This document shows, piece after piece, positions 1 to 10,961 of a stretch of 64,000 nt of DNA. The translations under genes and the position numbers were made by a program. Location of the stretch: positions 10,912,001 to 10,976,000 of the forward strand of contig CM069432.1 of assembly GCA_035610365.1 (NCBI GenBank), read 5' to 3'. Position 1 is the first letter of the stretch, and every line of letters begins with the position of its first letter. The DNA is from Aquatica leii (lineage: Eukaryota; Arthropoda; Insecta; Coleoptera; Lampyridae). The notes beneath the pieces were generated by a model. It was given only the letters and a program-made list of their open reading frames with translations, was not told the DNA's origin and did no database searches.

Positions 1-1041
1 TCGGAAATTATAATGGGTCAAGTTTTAACTGCCGGACAAGGACAAAATCCGGCACGACAAGCTAGTGTCGCTGCAGATGTTCCATTAACGACCCCTGCTT
101 ACACGATTAATATGTTGGGAGGTTCAAGTTTAAAAGCAATTTATTTAGGTTATCAGTCGATACGTTGCAACACGGATATTAAATTTGTCGTTTGTGGAGG
201 TTTAGAAAATATGACAATGGCACAGCATAGTGCTTACATACGTAATGCGGAAAAATTTGATGGTATTCCGTTGCTAGATACTATGCTAACAGATGGGTTA
301 ACCGATGCGTTAACCGGTTTACAAATGGGAAAAGTATCTGAGTGTTTTTCAGATTCTTATAAAATATCTCGAGAATTGCAAGATCGATTTGCTTTAAGTT
401 CTCATAATAAATCAGCAAAATCTGTGCAAAGTAATGATTTTGTTCATGAAATTGTACCAGTGTATAAAGATTCAGACAGCTTAGAGTTAACGAAAGATGA
501 ACTGGTAGAGACCGATGTAACTTTATCACAATTAAGCGAAATGCCAGTGACCTTCGATGGTGAATTTTTAAAAAGCGGTACGGTAACCGATGGGAATTCT
601 TCCGTTAATGGTGATGGAGCTGCAGCTCTAGTACTATGTAATGAAATACAAATGGAAATGATGGATTTAGTTCCACTCGCTCGTATAGTAAGTTTTGCTC
701 AAGTAGGAGTTGCACCAGATGAACTAGGCGTTGGAATTGTCAAAGCAATGGAAAAAGTATTAGTCTTTGCTGGTTGGACTAAAAGTGATGTCGATTTATA
801 TGAAATTGATGAAATGTTTGCTTCTCAAACTTTATACGTTATAAAGCATTTAGGTATAAACATTAACAAAGTGAACGTTGCTGGTGGATCTATTGCGTTG
901 GGAAGACCACTTGGTGCTCACGGTGCTCGACTTGTAGTGACTTTACTTCATAATTTACATAGGCTTGGTCTAAATAAAGGTATTGCTGCTGCCGGTGTTG
1001 GAGGTGGAATGGCTATTGCTATAGCTTTACTTCGGTCTTAA
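1..1041 (+). CDS. Thiolase-like ORF (cytosolic acetyl-CoA acetyltransferase family), catalytic residues lost, 5' end off window
   Basis: The frame is open from base 1 and the first in-window Met is at 13, inside the conserved GQVLTAGQGQNPARQA block, so the real N-terminus lies upstream. Conserved thiolase blocks follow in order to the end (GLTDA, GDGAAALVL, LARIVSFAQVGV, LGRPLGAHGAR, GVGGGMAIAIAL), and no intron interrupts them. In the family this enzyme condenses two acetyl-CoA to acetoacetyl-CoA through a nucleophilic Cys, a His in GHP and a second Cys near the C-terminus. Here the Cys block reads NMLGGSS (Cys to Gly), GHP reads GRP (His to Arg), and the CIGGGMG block reads GVGGGMA (Cys lost). 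NEAF has become DEMF. Catalysis therefore seems lost while 342 codons stay open. It could be a retrocopy drifting without a stop yet, or a repurposed binding protein. Confidence 0.85.
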   Translation, partial: SEIIMGQVLTAGQGQNPARQASVAADVPLTTPAYTINMLGGSSLKAIYLGYQSIRCNTDIKFVVCGGLENMTMAQHSAYIRNAEKFDGIPLLDTMLTDGLTDALTGLQMGKVSECFSDSYKISRELQDRFALSSHNKSAKSVQSNDFVHEIVPVYKDSDSLELTKDELVETDVTLSQLSEMPVTFDGEFLKSGTVTDGNSSVNGDGAAALVLCNEIQMEMMDLVPLARIVSFAQVGVAPDELGVGIVKAMEKVLVFAGWTKSDVDLYEIDEMFASQTLYVIKHLGININKVNVAGGSIALGRPLGAHGARLVVTLLHNLHRLGLNKGIAAAGVGGGMAIAIALLRS

Positions 1042-3490
1042 ATAGATCTATCTTTTGATGTCAAATTGTCTTATTATAGTCAAAAATAAATTATTGATTT
1101 TTTATTTATGCAGACATTATTATTATAACTTTGAGAAGGAAAGACTGAGCCATTTATACTCATTTCTGAGATATTGTTTGCAAGCTACTGACATTCTGGT
1201 TAGGGTTAAATTATCTAACTAGAATGTTAGTCGCAAAAAACTACACAATCTATTACAAAGAGAGATAACAAAATCTAAGTCTCAACCGTTGTCTAACATC
1301 AAATTGTATTTAAAAACAATAAGATTCTGGCTAATGTTTCTGATTACTATCAGCGAAAAGTTGGAGAATCCATTGAAATAATTTGAGATTTTAGTTTTTC
1401 TTTACCGGATATTTGGAAACCAGTTTTATTGATCAGAGACCGGTTTATAAAAGCGAGACTTCAAGGTACAATTATTCAGCTTATTCCAAGATCTGAAGAT
1501 GTCCACTGCGACGTGTGACGAAAGATCAGCTTATAAGAAATCCACAACACGAGAAATTACCAGAAAAGAAATTTGTAATAATAAAGTAGGCATTATTTTA
1601 AAACTCCAATTAAAACATTTTTTCGCAAATGACTGCCTACGCCAAAAATACCAATTTTTTTTTCTCTTATGTGATTATACGTCTAAGACAGAGATGGGGA
1701 AGTAGATTTAGAAAAGGGCCATATAAAATAATTAAAATATTTAAACGGGCCAAATAGATTTATTATTTAATTCATAATTGTTTGGACGTATTGGGTTCGC
1801 GTAAAAAATGACTGCTCTTTAATTATCTCATTGAAGTTTGGCTCCAAGTTACTAGAAGTAATTCGTAAAACGCAGTCCAGGTATTTGTCGGTCATCTGAT
1901 TCCTCAATTTGCTTTCACCCTAACATCAAGATAATCTTCTGAGCGTGTTTTAACAAACTGGAGAATTGAGTCTTCGGTAAACTTTTGTAGAAATCGAGTC
2001 TTGATGAAATGTTAAACAGTTGTTTTGGCGCATGGTTGCATTGTATTTCAATTACTTCGAGTTAGTAGTCGGTTTCGATCTTTTCGCAATTTACGCCAAT
2101 GCCAAAAATGTTTGTATGTCGTCTTTTATTATTTGATGTCATTCTGATTTATTTAATATAAAATTTAATTTGTAACCGTCGTTTGAGTTTGTGCGATTTC
2201 TTTCGTGAAAGATCCGATATTTGAATTGATTTTATTTGTTTCATGTACTTTAGGATTGTTTGGTTTAATTTCACGTTATTTTAAGGAAGTTTTTTAAATT
2301 TATCTTTGTCATTCAAAGTTGTAAATAAATCTTTGTATTCCGTTAATTCAAAATTATTACGCTGCATATACATCCGTATTCTGCATTTATGTTAATTTGG
2401 AATTTTCTTTGTTCTGTTAAATTCCAATTGTAGTTTATGCTTCTCTTTTGAGATAGTATTGTGAGTAAATATATTTTAGCAGTTTGTTTATCTTAAGTTT
2501 GTTTAGAAGTTCATTCTTTTAAGTATGTTCTTAGTGCTTTCGCACTTAATTGATTGGTGTTAGTTTTATTAAATTACATTTGGAGTCTAACTTTTTAATT
2601 TATCACTTCCTAAAGACAGTTTTATGATTCAGGTTTTAAAAAATCTTTATGACTGTAATTAAATCTTTTGATATTCTTGTTGTTGCAGTTCTCACAATGA
2701 GAAAGGTCGCCTTCAAACTCTACTTGTACGTTGTAATTAAATCTGTTTGTATCTTCTTTCCACGTCTTTGTTTTACGGTTATCTTTCACAAATATTTCGA
2801 TCACAGTTTAATAGAAGTGGTAGCCGATTGATTTGATAAATATAAGTAGTTTTGGTTTAGGAAAAAATTGGTAGTCGTTCGAAATGCCTTAAGTAACAGG
2901 ATGTAGTTGGTTGGGTGATAAACTCGCTCTCTTCAAATGAAGAATTACCAAGGAAGTCTTTAACTATAGAACAGTGAGTAGTTAGTTCATAGCGGGAAAA
3001 ACTTTTCACTTTCGTAAAGTATTTAGGGTTTATTGAATTTTACTAGGTTCCGGTTTGGTTTTCAATCAGCGTATCGTAAATTTGTGCGTTAAGTTTGTGC
3101 TTCGCAATCTAATTTTCGCTTTGTCGGCGGCTGATTGAAAATCTTCTGATGGTAATTTGTCAAATAGTTGGCGTTCCCGATCCTGCCAACGTCAACTGGC
3201 CTACAGCTAACCAGGAGTTCGTCTACGTACAAAATTTCAAGGTATTTATTGATTGCCCATTAAGCTATTTATTCGCGAGTAGAGTGATTGAAAATCTTTC
3301 AATTATTTACCAAACATTTTATGGTGTTCGTTTGTTTTAATTTTAATTTTATTATTAAACTACAAAAATAAAAGACGATATGTAAGCAACGTTCAAAATG
3401 TTTTATCGACGACCAGAAAAATTTATGAATACGTACTATAGTATTAAGATTTTCGATTTTGTTTTATTATAAGTTACAAAATATATTTTA
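1042..3490. other. AT-rich stretch without recognised gene
   Basis: I see only short open frames with no recognisable motif. The thiolase-like frame stops at 1041 and no polyadenylation site stands out. Confidence 0.5.
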
Positions 3491-3559
3491 CTAATTAATT
3501 TGGACTTCTTCGTTTAGGAGAGGCATGTAAAACCATTTTAATTTATTGTTGTGGCAACG

Positions 3560-3588
3560 TTTCGTGCTAAAGGCGAGGACTTCATCAG
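3560..3588 (-). ncRNA. Hammerhead ribozyme-like core (left arm)
   Basis: On the minus strand the same CTGATGA, stem II and GAAA order is present. Stem II has one mismatch (GTCCT against AGCAC), so this copy is weaker than the right-arm copy. Confidence 0.35.
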
Positions 3589-3650
3589 GCCAACTGTAAT
3601 TTACTAACCTCGTAAGACAAGAACAGTATATATAACAAAGTACAGTTGGT

Positions 3651-3679
3651 CTGATGAAGTGCTCGCCTTTAGCACGAAA
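3651..3679 (+). ncRNA. Hammerhead ribozyme-like core (right arm)
   Basis: CTGATGA (3651-3657) is followed by a 5-bp stem (GTGCT 3659-3663 with AGCAC 3671-3675, 7-nt loop) and then GAAA (3676-3679). This is the core order of a hammerhead ribozyme: CUGAUGA, stem II, GAAA. I could not place unambiguous stems I and III or the cleavage site. Pairing with the opposite arm, which holds GTGGCAACG followed by TT, could supply stem III and a UH cleavage dinucleotide. Confidence 0.5.
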
Positions 3680-3747
3680 CGTTGCCACAAAAAAAATTAA
3701 AGTGGTTTTACATGCCCCTCGTAAATGAAGAAGTCCAAATTAATTAG

Positions 3748-5529
3748 TACACATACAGAGGAGGAGAAAGAACCTTTACCAAAAATATATTTTATTTTGT
3801 TAGTATGTATTTTTTTTTATTAATGTGTACACGGGCGTGCGTTATATTTTTCTTTAAAAATGCAAATAAGTTTTTTTTTTAAATGATTTTTATTCAATTT
3901 TGTTTTAATTAAAATTTTTATTTGCCTTAACTTGATTCAAATTTTTTAAAATGTAATTTCCTGTTTTACTTGCTAACCTTTTTTTTGTTATTTCAATTTG
4001 CGTAATAACTGTTAAATTGTTAAATGTAACAAAGCTTTTATTAAGTCGGCCTTCGTGTTATGTGAATTTTAAGATTACAGATTTTTGTGTGAGACACTCT
4101 TAAGATAAGTCCCATTTAAATCTATCAGTTTGGAGTGGTTGGCAAAAACTTGTAGTCTATTTAAGCATTACATATTCCTGGCGCCCTATGATTTTGACTT
4201 TTTTTTTCTTTTGAGCTTTCCAAACGGTCACGGAATTTTTAATATAATCCACACCCATCTTCACTGAGCACCGGCAAAACTTCGTTTATGTTACTTTAAT
4301 TCAGGCAACTTTCATTGTTCCAACTTTTGGCACGTAACAAATTTAATACAAAACCTAAAATACCTTTTACAATAATACACACTTGCAACTAAACGAAATT
4401 ATTACGCAATTGATATGCGTCAAACACGCTTGTGCGGGCTCTACTTCTGGTTGCGCTCGCTCGGTTCAGCTCGTTGGCAGTGGGGGCAAGAGTAAGTGAA
4501 AGCACGCTTCTTTATAATCTGATGTAAAGAACTCGATGTGATGCAAGCTTACTCTATCTATGGCATAAAGCAGCGGCAATGCTTGGCACAGAGCTTTGGT
4601 GGATAACGTACACCTAATTTATATGTTGAGGGCCGTATTACTGTAAATAACTGTTATCGATCTAGAGTCGACTCAAATTATATCGCAGGCCGGATTTGGC
4701 CATTTCTAGTCTAGGAAAATCTGGCGCCGTTACTGGAACAGGCGTCATGAATCGATATCCTAGAAAACATTTTTCTTTTTGTGCTGACAACAGTGTCAGT
4801 TTTGTCAAGATGATCAGAAGGCATTTTAGTTAAGTCAATTGTTTCTAATTTCAGTTTGATGGGGTTTTTAACATCTTTAGCACTCTGTTAAGTCTAAAAG
4901 CTAAGGTTTATGGATTTAGCACTTTCATTGAGATTGTTTTTGACTCTACCGTTATTATTAGGTATTACAGTAGTCTCGGGGTAAGCAATAATAATGATTG
5001 TGAACCTAAGGAATAGGATTCACAAACTTAAATGAGAATTGAACGCGTCCCGCTAGTTTTGAAAGTGTCGTTAAAAAAAATGCATAGAAAAAGTGTAAAT
5101 ATTAATGAACAGCTCAGCTTATCCATCACCGTTTGAGAAAGCGCTTGAGACTTTTTTAGGCGTCAGATATATTTTGTTGTCTCGTCGCTACTAGGGATTC
5201 ACAGTCTTGGCTTGATTTTCAAAAGGTTGGCTTCAAATCAAGCGAAGCTTTTAAATAGTTAAGTTCAATAGTAGCCAAGCCAAGCTTTTACAGATCAAGC
5301 TTTCAAACTTTTACCAAGTTTTCAAGCTCTTGAAAATAATATTATCTTGATGTAAAATTTATACCCCAAAATAAAGTTTATCGAAGACAGTTTACACAAA
5401 TGACTTTAGCAAACAGCGCCAGCGTCAAGTGAAGAAATCAAAACAGAAATTAAGCAAGTTGTCAAACTTAGTTCTAAGCAATTATACTTCTTACAAATAT
5501 GCACAACAAAGTTTACTAAACTAAAATAT
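3748..5529. other. AT-rich stretch without recognised gene
   Basis: No coding motif is seen. Near 5205-5330 short imperfect repeats built on CAAGCTT or AAGCTTT cluster on both strands. The ATAT at 5526-5529 is the left flank of the Gypsy LTR that follows. Confidence 0.5.
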
Positions 5530-5981
5530 TGAAACATTCGCGAAGTTTTTGTAAATTTCGAGAACGTTCCCGTACTTTTTTATCCGCGTCTAAAACGTTC
5601 ACGAAAGAATATAGAGGCTTCTCGAATGTTTTCAGAAACGTATAAATATGGTACCAAAAAAAAATGGTAGGTCTGTTATTCCTGTAATGTGAAGACGGCT
5701 GTGTTAAGAAGATTATTCAAGTCTAAATAAATAAGTAATTAACGCGTGTGAGATAAATCTACGGTGTATAACTGTGTGCGTGACTTTAATGTAAACAAAC
5801 AATAAGTGTTAAATAGTTATCCGCGGACTTATCTTTGTGTAAGTGATAGTGTTATACATAAATAATAGTGTAAGTATTTTTATTAGATTTCCTTAGATTT
5901 AATTAGTTCGGTTAGTTATAAACGTGTACATATTTTTAGTATAAATAAAATTAATTAGTTTTAACAATAAAATTCGTTACA
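5530..5981 (+). repeat. 5' LTR of Gypsy copy A
   Basis: Starts TGAAACATTCGCGAAG after ATAT (5526-5529) and ends AATTCGTTACA, followed directly by the primer-binding site. It matches, reversed, the LTRs at 37981-38494 and 47441-47719. The same ATAT flank occurs beside copy B and beside the solo LTR at 16852, so ATAT is probably the integration target of this lineage. Confidence 0.82.
5537..5647 (+). promoter_or_regulatory. LTR promoter: array of heat-shock-element-like motifs upstream of a TATA box
   Basis: Four units follow the alternating TTC-nn-GAA rule: TTCgcGAAgtTTT (5537-5549), TTCgaGAAcgTTC (5557-5569, a perfect three-unit element), TTCacGAA (5598-5605) and TTCtcGAAtgTTT (5619-5631). 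A TATAAATA box begins at 5641. In known heat-shock promoters such trimers bind HSF. The motifs are visible; heat inducibility is inferred. Confidence 0.6.
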
Positions 5982-5999
5982 TTGGTATCAGGTGTCCGG
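5982..5999 (+). other. Primer-binding site of Gypsy copy A
   Basis: TTGGTATCAGGTGTCCGG follows the LTR end immediately. Copy B has TTGGCGTCAG at the same place, nearer to the usual TGGCG form. The tRNA primer was not identified. Confidence 0.55.
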
Positions 6000-6221
6000 T
6001 TTAAAACCGGAAATCGTGTAAATGAAAAAAGCTGTTCGCGATTTTTAGTGTAAATATCATTAAGTAATATCGCTCCCGTAATAAAAACATTAATTGCGTA
6101 AATAAATAAAACTTTATTCCCGTTTAATCGTAGCTGTTCCGTTTCGTTAAACTAGTGTCGGGCATTATTAAAATTTAGTGTTATCAAACTTTTTTTTTAA
6201 TTATTATTTGTGGTTAAATTT

Positions 6222-7374
6222 ATGCCGGTGACGCATTTGCAAAAAGTGAAAATGAATTCAAAAATATTTGAATTTCTTGAATCAATAAAAAAAGATCGAG
6301 AATCGATGTATAGAAAAATAGAAGAAAATTCGCAGAAAATGGAAGAAAATTCTAGAAAAATTGAAGAAAATTTACGAACATTTGCAGAAAATGGGAGAAA
6401 ATTCTAAAAAAATAGAAGAAAAATTGTTTGAAATATCTAGAAGTTTAAAAGAAGAAATACAAACGGGCAAAGAAAATCAAATTAAAATTGTTCAAGAGGA
6501 AACCCAAGCAATATGTTTAATTTAAAAGAAGAAATTTGCGAATCTGTGAATGAGAAAATAGAAGCAATAGAGGACAAATAAGAAGACAGAATAAAACTGT
6601 TTGAAGAAAGAATGAACCGAATGAATTGTCACGATGAAGGAACCGTCACGAGCGAAGATTTAATAATGGACCATCCGGAAGAAACCACTAACAAGTTTAA
6701 AGTTGTACCTCCAAATTTTGATGATAAAGTTCCATGGTCAAGGTACTACAAGCAGTTTGAAGTCGCAGCTACAGCCAATGGTTGGAACACCAAGCAGAAA
6801 GCGACGTCTTTAATAGTGTCCTTACCTGGAGAAGCTCTTGGAATTTTACAAACTGTTCCTGAGCACTTACAAGAAAATTAGGAACTCTTAATTTCACGAT
6901 TAGAAATGAGATATGGCCCAAATTAATTGGGTTCAGAAAGGTGCCGAACGTCTTCAAGAGTTTGAGGCTGACATCGCCAGATTAACACGGCTTGCGTATC
7001 ATACAGCGCCAGATAGCTTCTTGGAGCAGTTAGCTATTCAAACCTTAGTAAAAGGTCTCCGAAACATCGAAACGCAGCAGACTCTCCGGTTAGCTCGACC
7101 GAAGACATGGGATGACGCTTAGGTTCATGCTTTGGAGTTTGAAGCAGCAAAACAAGCATCGCAACAAGACGGTCATAAACTTTGTTGTGCTGCAGAAGTA
7201 CCCGCGCAGACACTGGAAAGCATCGGGGAGATACTTTGGGAAAGAGAAGTGACAACTTTGAACTGCAGTGAAATAGGCCATATACGACGGTATCGTTCTA
7301 AACCTAAGAAGAGGACAAGAAGAACGCTTAAAAATTTAGAACGATGTGACCAAAAGAGACAAAAGGTAATCTAG
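6222..7374 (+). pseudogene. gag of Gypsy copy A (broken)
   Basis: The start ATG at 6222 (MPVTHLQKVKMNSKIF) matches the copy B start (MPVTRLQAVKIDSKIF at 42131). A heptad-like coiled coil of repeated EENSQKMEE/EENSRKIEE follows, then a capsid-like region from 6690 (VVPPNFDDKVPWSRYYKQFE), a helical part (LARLTRLAYHTAPDSFLEQLA type, 6913-7122) and a degraded CCHC knuckle near 7260-7300 (NCSEIGHIRRYRSK). Stops and frameshifts occur near 6407, 6880 and 7122. Gag would form the particle and bind the RNA. Confidence 0.8.
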
Positions 7375-7409
7375 TCTAGACAGGCTCCGGAGATTAAAAT
7401 TCAATAGCA

Positions 7410-8337
7410 TTGCCGATGGAGGAATTGCATGGCATTTATCTCGACGGCAAGATCAATGGAAAAAGTGTACAATTACTGGTTGACACGGGAGCGACGAAGA
7501 CCATTATTTGTCCTGACCTGTTGTTGAAAAACGAGAAGACATCAGCAGTAACAGTGCGACTTCTAACGGCGATAGGCGAAGAAATACCTGCTCACGGACA
7601 AGTCAAAGTAACCATTGGTTTGGGAAATGGAGTACTCGACCATCAAGTACTGGTAGCCGACATCACGGAAGAAGTTATCCTGGGAATTGACGTGATAAAG
7701 AAATATGGGTTCCATTTGGATATGAAGAACGATGTCCTGAAGATCGACAATGAAGAAATTCATTTTCATTCGTCAGAGAAGACAGCCGTGCGAGTCTTAT
7801 TGTGTGAAAACGTGACTCTCCCTGCAAGGACTGAAAGTGTAGTGATGGTACGCCTGGATGGAAATCTCCGAGAATGCTATATACGGGCGATTAAACCAAT
7901 GGAGGGCGGTTTAGTTAAAAAGAGACTACTCGTTAGCAGAACTTTAGATCTAGTAAAAAACACGACGCCAGTAAGAATCTTAAACATCAACTCAGATCCT
8001 GTAACGTTGAAAAAGAAGACCGTGGTAGGCCAAGGCACGCCAGTATCTCAAATTGTGAGACGCGTGAAGTCTAACGAAGATAGGTCGCCGAAGAAGTGTC
8101 CACAACATCTATGGGACATTCTTATCACCAAATGCCAAGACCTGAGCCAAGACCAGCTGACTAAAGTTAAAGTGTTGATCCAAGAGTATCAAGATGTGTT
8201 CGCGCTGGAGAGTGGTTCCAAAGGAAGAACTAACGTGCTGAAACATAAAGTTAATACCAAAACGACAACATCCACGCAGACTTCCTTTGGCAAAAAGAGA
8301 GGAAGCCGAACAAATAATTACGGATATGGAAAGATGT
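7410..8337 (+). pseudogene. Aspartic protease and pol linker of Gypsy copy A
   Basis: The retropepsin motif LLVDTGATKTII lies at about 7470-7505 with the expected downstream block VILGIDVIKKYGF (about 7675-7715), the second conserved part of a retroviral-type protease. The linker runs to VKVLIQEYQDVFALESGS, the usual approach to reverse transcriptase. A frameshift follows near 8270, after which the reading continues in another frame to about 8337, where an insertion interrupts it. The protease would process Gag-Pol. Confidence 0.85.
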
Positions 8338-9713
8338 TACGTGCATAAATTTAAATAATGCATTACCCTGTATATTAGTTTAATTAAAAATTACTTTTAT
8401 ATTTCTCGACGCCATCTATCGGGTTCGTTGGTCACTTTGGATTGAGTAGGCGATATCCGGCGAGAGACCGGCATTTTGATTTTGACATCGTTCATATTCT
8501 AACCTATGTCTGCGTGAATTGAAAATCGTTTTCTAAAATCATCCACGTGTTGGGACACGATGGAAAATAAAAGTCTTCGGAATTAACTGATTTCATCCAC
8601 GCAGAGTAAGTGGTTTTGTTCTTTCTTTAATTAAAGGTAATTTTTATGTCTTTTTGTTAGCGCCATGTGCTACCTCCTAAATAGGGGTATTCTGGTTGTA
8701 CTTTAAATTCTACCAGGGAAAGCTGTGACTTCGTTACGATCGTGTGGAGTATTCGAATCGTCACCGGCCGTTCCATCACCATCTGGCCCATTAACATCGA
8801 CAAATATTTTGAGGGGACGATGCTAACTTTTTATAAGGCCTACGAGTAGAACTAATTAAACCACAGAAAAGGGATACAACAGCATTCGACTACCGGGTTG
8901 TGTTATGTGTGCTTGCTTTAAAATTTAAGTAACGATTTTTGTAGATCTTGATTTCGTGAGGCATTGGTTTGACACGATTTGCGATTCAAATTATTTACAG
9001 GGTTGAGTGTCGGGGAAAGCGCTTTCTTCGCACAAGTGGAAGTTTCTGTGTTTATGGTAAGTGATTTTATGTGTTTTATTTCGTGGTCAACAAGGTCGCT
9101 CACGAAACTGTTGTACATATTAATTTCGTGGTTACGAACGTTATTGAATTACCATTTATATAGTAATTTTTTTCTTCTCTTATTTCGTGTGACGTATGCT
9201 GTGTACTACCAATACTTATTATGATATTGTAATATTAAGGCTGTACTTATTATCATTATTTCGTGTATCTCGCATGCTGTATACAAATGATATTTACTAT
9301 AAACTCTACATCGCTATTCATGTCGACGTAATTTACCTCTGTATTGTGTGTTGCCGATACTACGGACTTGCTGTAATGAGAATTCTTATATACCTGTGAT
9401 AATCATCAACGATTCTAGATTAAAGTTATTATTGTGGTTACTTGTTCTTTTATGACAACATACCTTTCTCTTTGGATCGTCGTTATCTAATAACAAACGT
9501 TGGCTACTCGAACAGCCAAGTATAAGGATTACGAACCTAACATCGTGTTACAAGTGTTTACCGCCTGTCTTGAGCGGGACAGAAGTTACTTTGGGATAAG
9601 CTCTGGCGCCCTGAAACATCTTTTATATATTTCTTGTGAACCTACCCCTCTCACCGACTATTGTGAGTTGGCCGTGCAGGTTCGTAAAACCAAAAAGCTT
9701 GTAACAAAGAGAA
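8338..9713. mobile_element. Unclassified insertion in pol of copy A
   Basis: Gypsy coding sequence breaks after about 8337 and resumes at 9714 (GCGATTGAACCT, the IEP block), so about 1.38 kb is foreign. I found no clear terminal repeats. Inside, TTATTTCGTGT-type segments recur near 9180-9300. The open frame at 9500-9724 (74 residues) is of unknown function; its first part weakly resembles a helix-turn-helix of pogo-type transposases. I cannot classify the insertion. Confidence 0.55.
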
Positions 9714-9834
9714 GGCGCGATTGAACCTTGAAGTAGCCCATGGGCATCGCCAGTGGTATCCGTAAAGAAGAAGGATAGATCATCAAAGTTTTGCGTTGAC
9801 TACAGACAGCTAAACGACGTGACCAGAAAGGACA
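9714..9834 (+). pseudogene. Reverse transcriptase, N-terminal piece (copy A)
   Basis: The translation carries PWASPVV, KKKD and [15 protein letters not shown], the standard fingers block of Ty3/Gypsy reverse transcriptase, with at least one in-frame stop. It ends at an insertion with an imperfect 12-bp duplication (CCAGAAAGGACA at 9823-9834, CCAGAAAGAACA at 10962-10973). Confidence 0.8.
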
Positions 9835-10961
9835 ATACAATTTATTTATCAAATAGCATACAATCAACTTGATTGCAGCAGGCAGATGCACCGCCTTTCG
9901 GCATTACATCTCCTCCTGAATCGGTATTTCAACAAATGATCCTACATTGCAATCCTGCTTAATCCTAATTTTTCTTACATAAATTGATAACTAATACTAA
10001 CCTGGTTGTAACTTTCGGGATTTGCAGGTCGAAGTTAGATGCTCCTTTCGGTGTATCTAGCTTCGCTGCATTTCTTTCCAGCCCGTCCACTTACATGTTA
10101 ACCTAACTAACTTATGCTAGCTTATCGGCTAAGTCAAAAACAAAAGAAAACGAAACGAAACTAAATTAAATTAATATAAAACAATGTTAAAGAAACGCAA
10201 AATAATGATTAATTTAGTAAATAAAGGTGAATACACAAATTAAAATTAAGTAAAACAAAGTAAGGTAAATACAACAAGTAAAGCGAAATGAAACAAATAA
10301 GTTGATAAGTAAATTAACACAAAATAGAACGCAAGGCTAACACTGAATTTAAAATACAAGTGAAACAAATAAACAGACAAAGTTGATAATGAAATAAATA
10401 AACAAAGTAAGCAAACAAAATTGAACAAATAAATAAGCAAAAATAAACAAGTAAACAAAAAATAAATAAATAAACAAACAAAATAAACAAAACAAAGTAA
10501 AAGCGTAAAGTAAAATAAAATAAAATACAATACAAGTCCATTTTGCTTAACCTAAGACCGTAGCAAAGTTGTCCCAACTCACTGCGTAGGCCCCGTGGCC
10601 TCACTTCCGCACTTTGGCGTCCGCGTGACGCTACCCGCACTTAGCGTCCGTTCGCGTCACTCTTGTCCTTTGGTGCCGTTGGACCCTATCAACACTCTAC
10701 GATCTGCCTAACCTAACTTAATTTTATTTGACTCTTCATCGAAACAAGCAGCTACGACCGCGTCCCGTCTAGGCGGCGTGCCCCCCCCTCCGGGCCGCAT
10801 CCCTCAGGCGCAGATGCCCTATCTCCCCTCGAGAGGGCGACGATGTACGATTTTTGCAGCTCGTTCTCCGTCGAGTCCTAAATCTAGCCCCCCGTCCCTA
10901 CACCGGTCGCGTCCGCGGCGTTTCGGTTCGATCTTTTCTCGGGTAAGAAAAGATCTGGTGT
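9835..10961. mobile_element. Composite insertion with simple-sequence and GC-rich blocks
   Basis: It lies between the 12-bp duplications given for the neighbouring RT piece. Near 9890-9940 the translation PFGITSPPESVFQQM is an RT fragment from a different Gypsy element. From about 10130 to 10540 the plus strand is A-rich and very T-poor (AAAC/AAAT-type simple repeats). At 10740-10950 it turns strikingly C/G-rich. I recognise no gene here. Confidence 0.6.

Larger units (their letters stand above)
3491..3747. mobile_element. TA-flanked palindromic (foldback) element
   Basis: Two arms of about 107 nt (3491-3598 and 3641-3747) are near-perfect inverted copies around a spacer of about 42 nt. The outer ends read CTAATTAATTTGGACTT and its complement. 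A TA dinucleotide flanks each side (3489-3490, 3748-3749), as for Tc1/mariner-type insertion. It has no coding capacity. Each arm contains a hammerhead-like core, which ties it to the short RNAs that travel with Penelope-like elements. Confidence 0.75.

Noticed and set aside
1499..1705. Small plus-strand frame with Lys/Arg-rich start
   Set aside because: No recognisable motif, and composition like the AT-rich surroundings.
3491..3688. Minus-strand frame across the palindromic element
   Set aside because: It lies wholly within the inverted repeat and reads through the hammerhead-like cores; not a plausible protein.
4420..4600. Slightly GC-richer block considered as a tRNA or tRNA-derived SINE
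   Set aside because: I could not find A and B boxes or a cloverleaf that would support it.
9196..9399. Recurring TTATTTCGTGT segments considered as a satellite or CRISPR-like array
   Set aside because: Only two or three diverged copies without regular spacing; the organism is a eukaryote.
10246..10640. Long hydrophobic minus-strand frames (Phe/Leu/Tyr/Cys-rich), membrane-protein-like
   Set aside because: They are the complement of an AAAC/AAAT simple-sequence block; the composition explains both openness and hydrophobicity.
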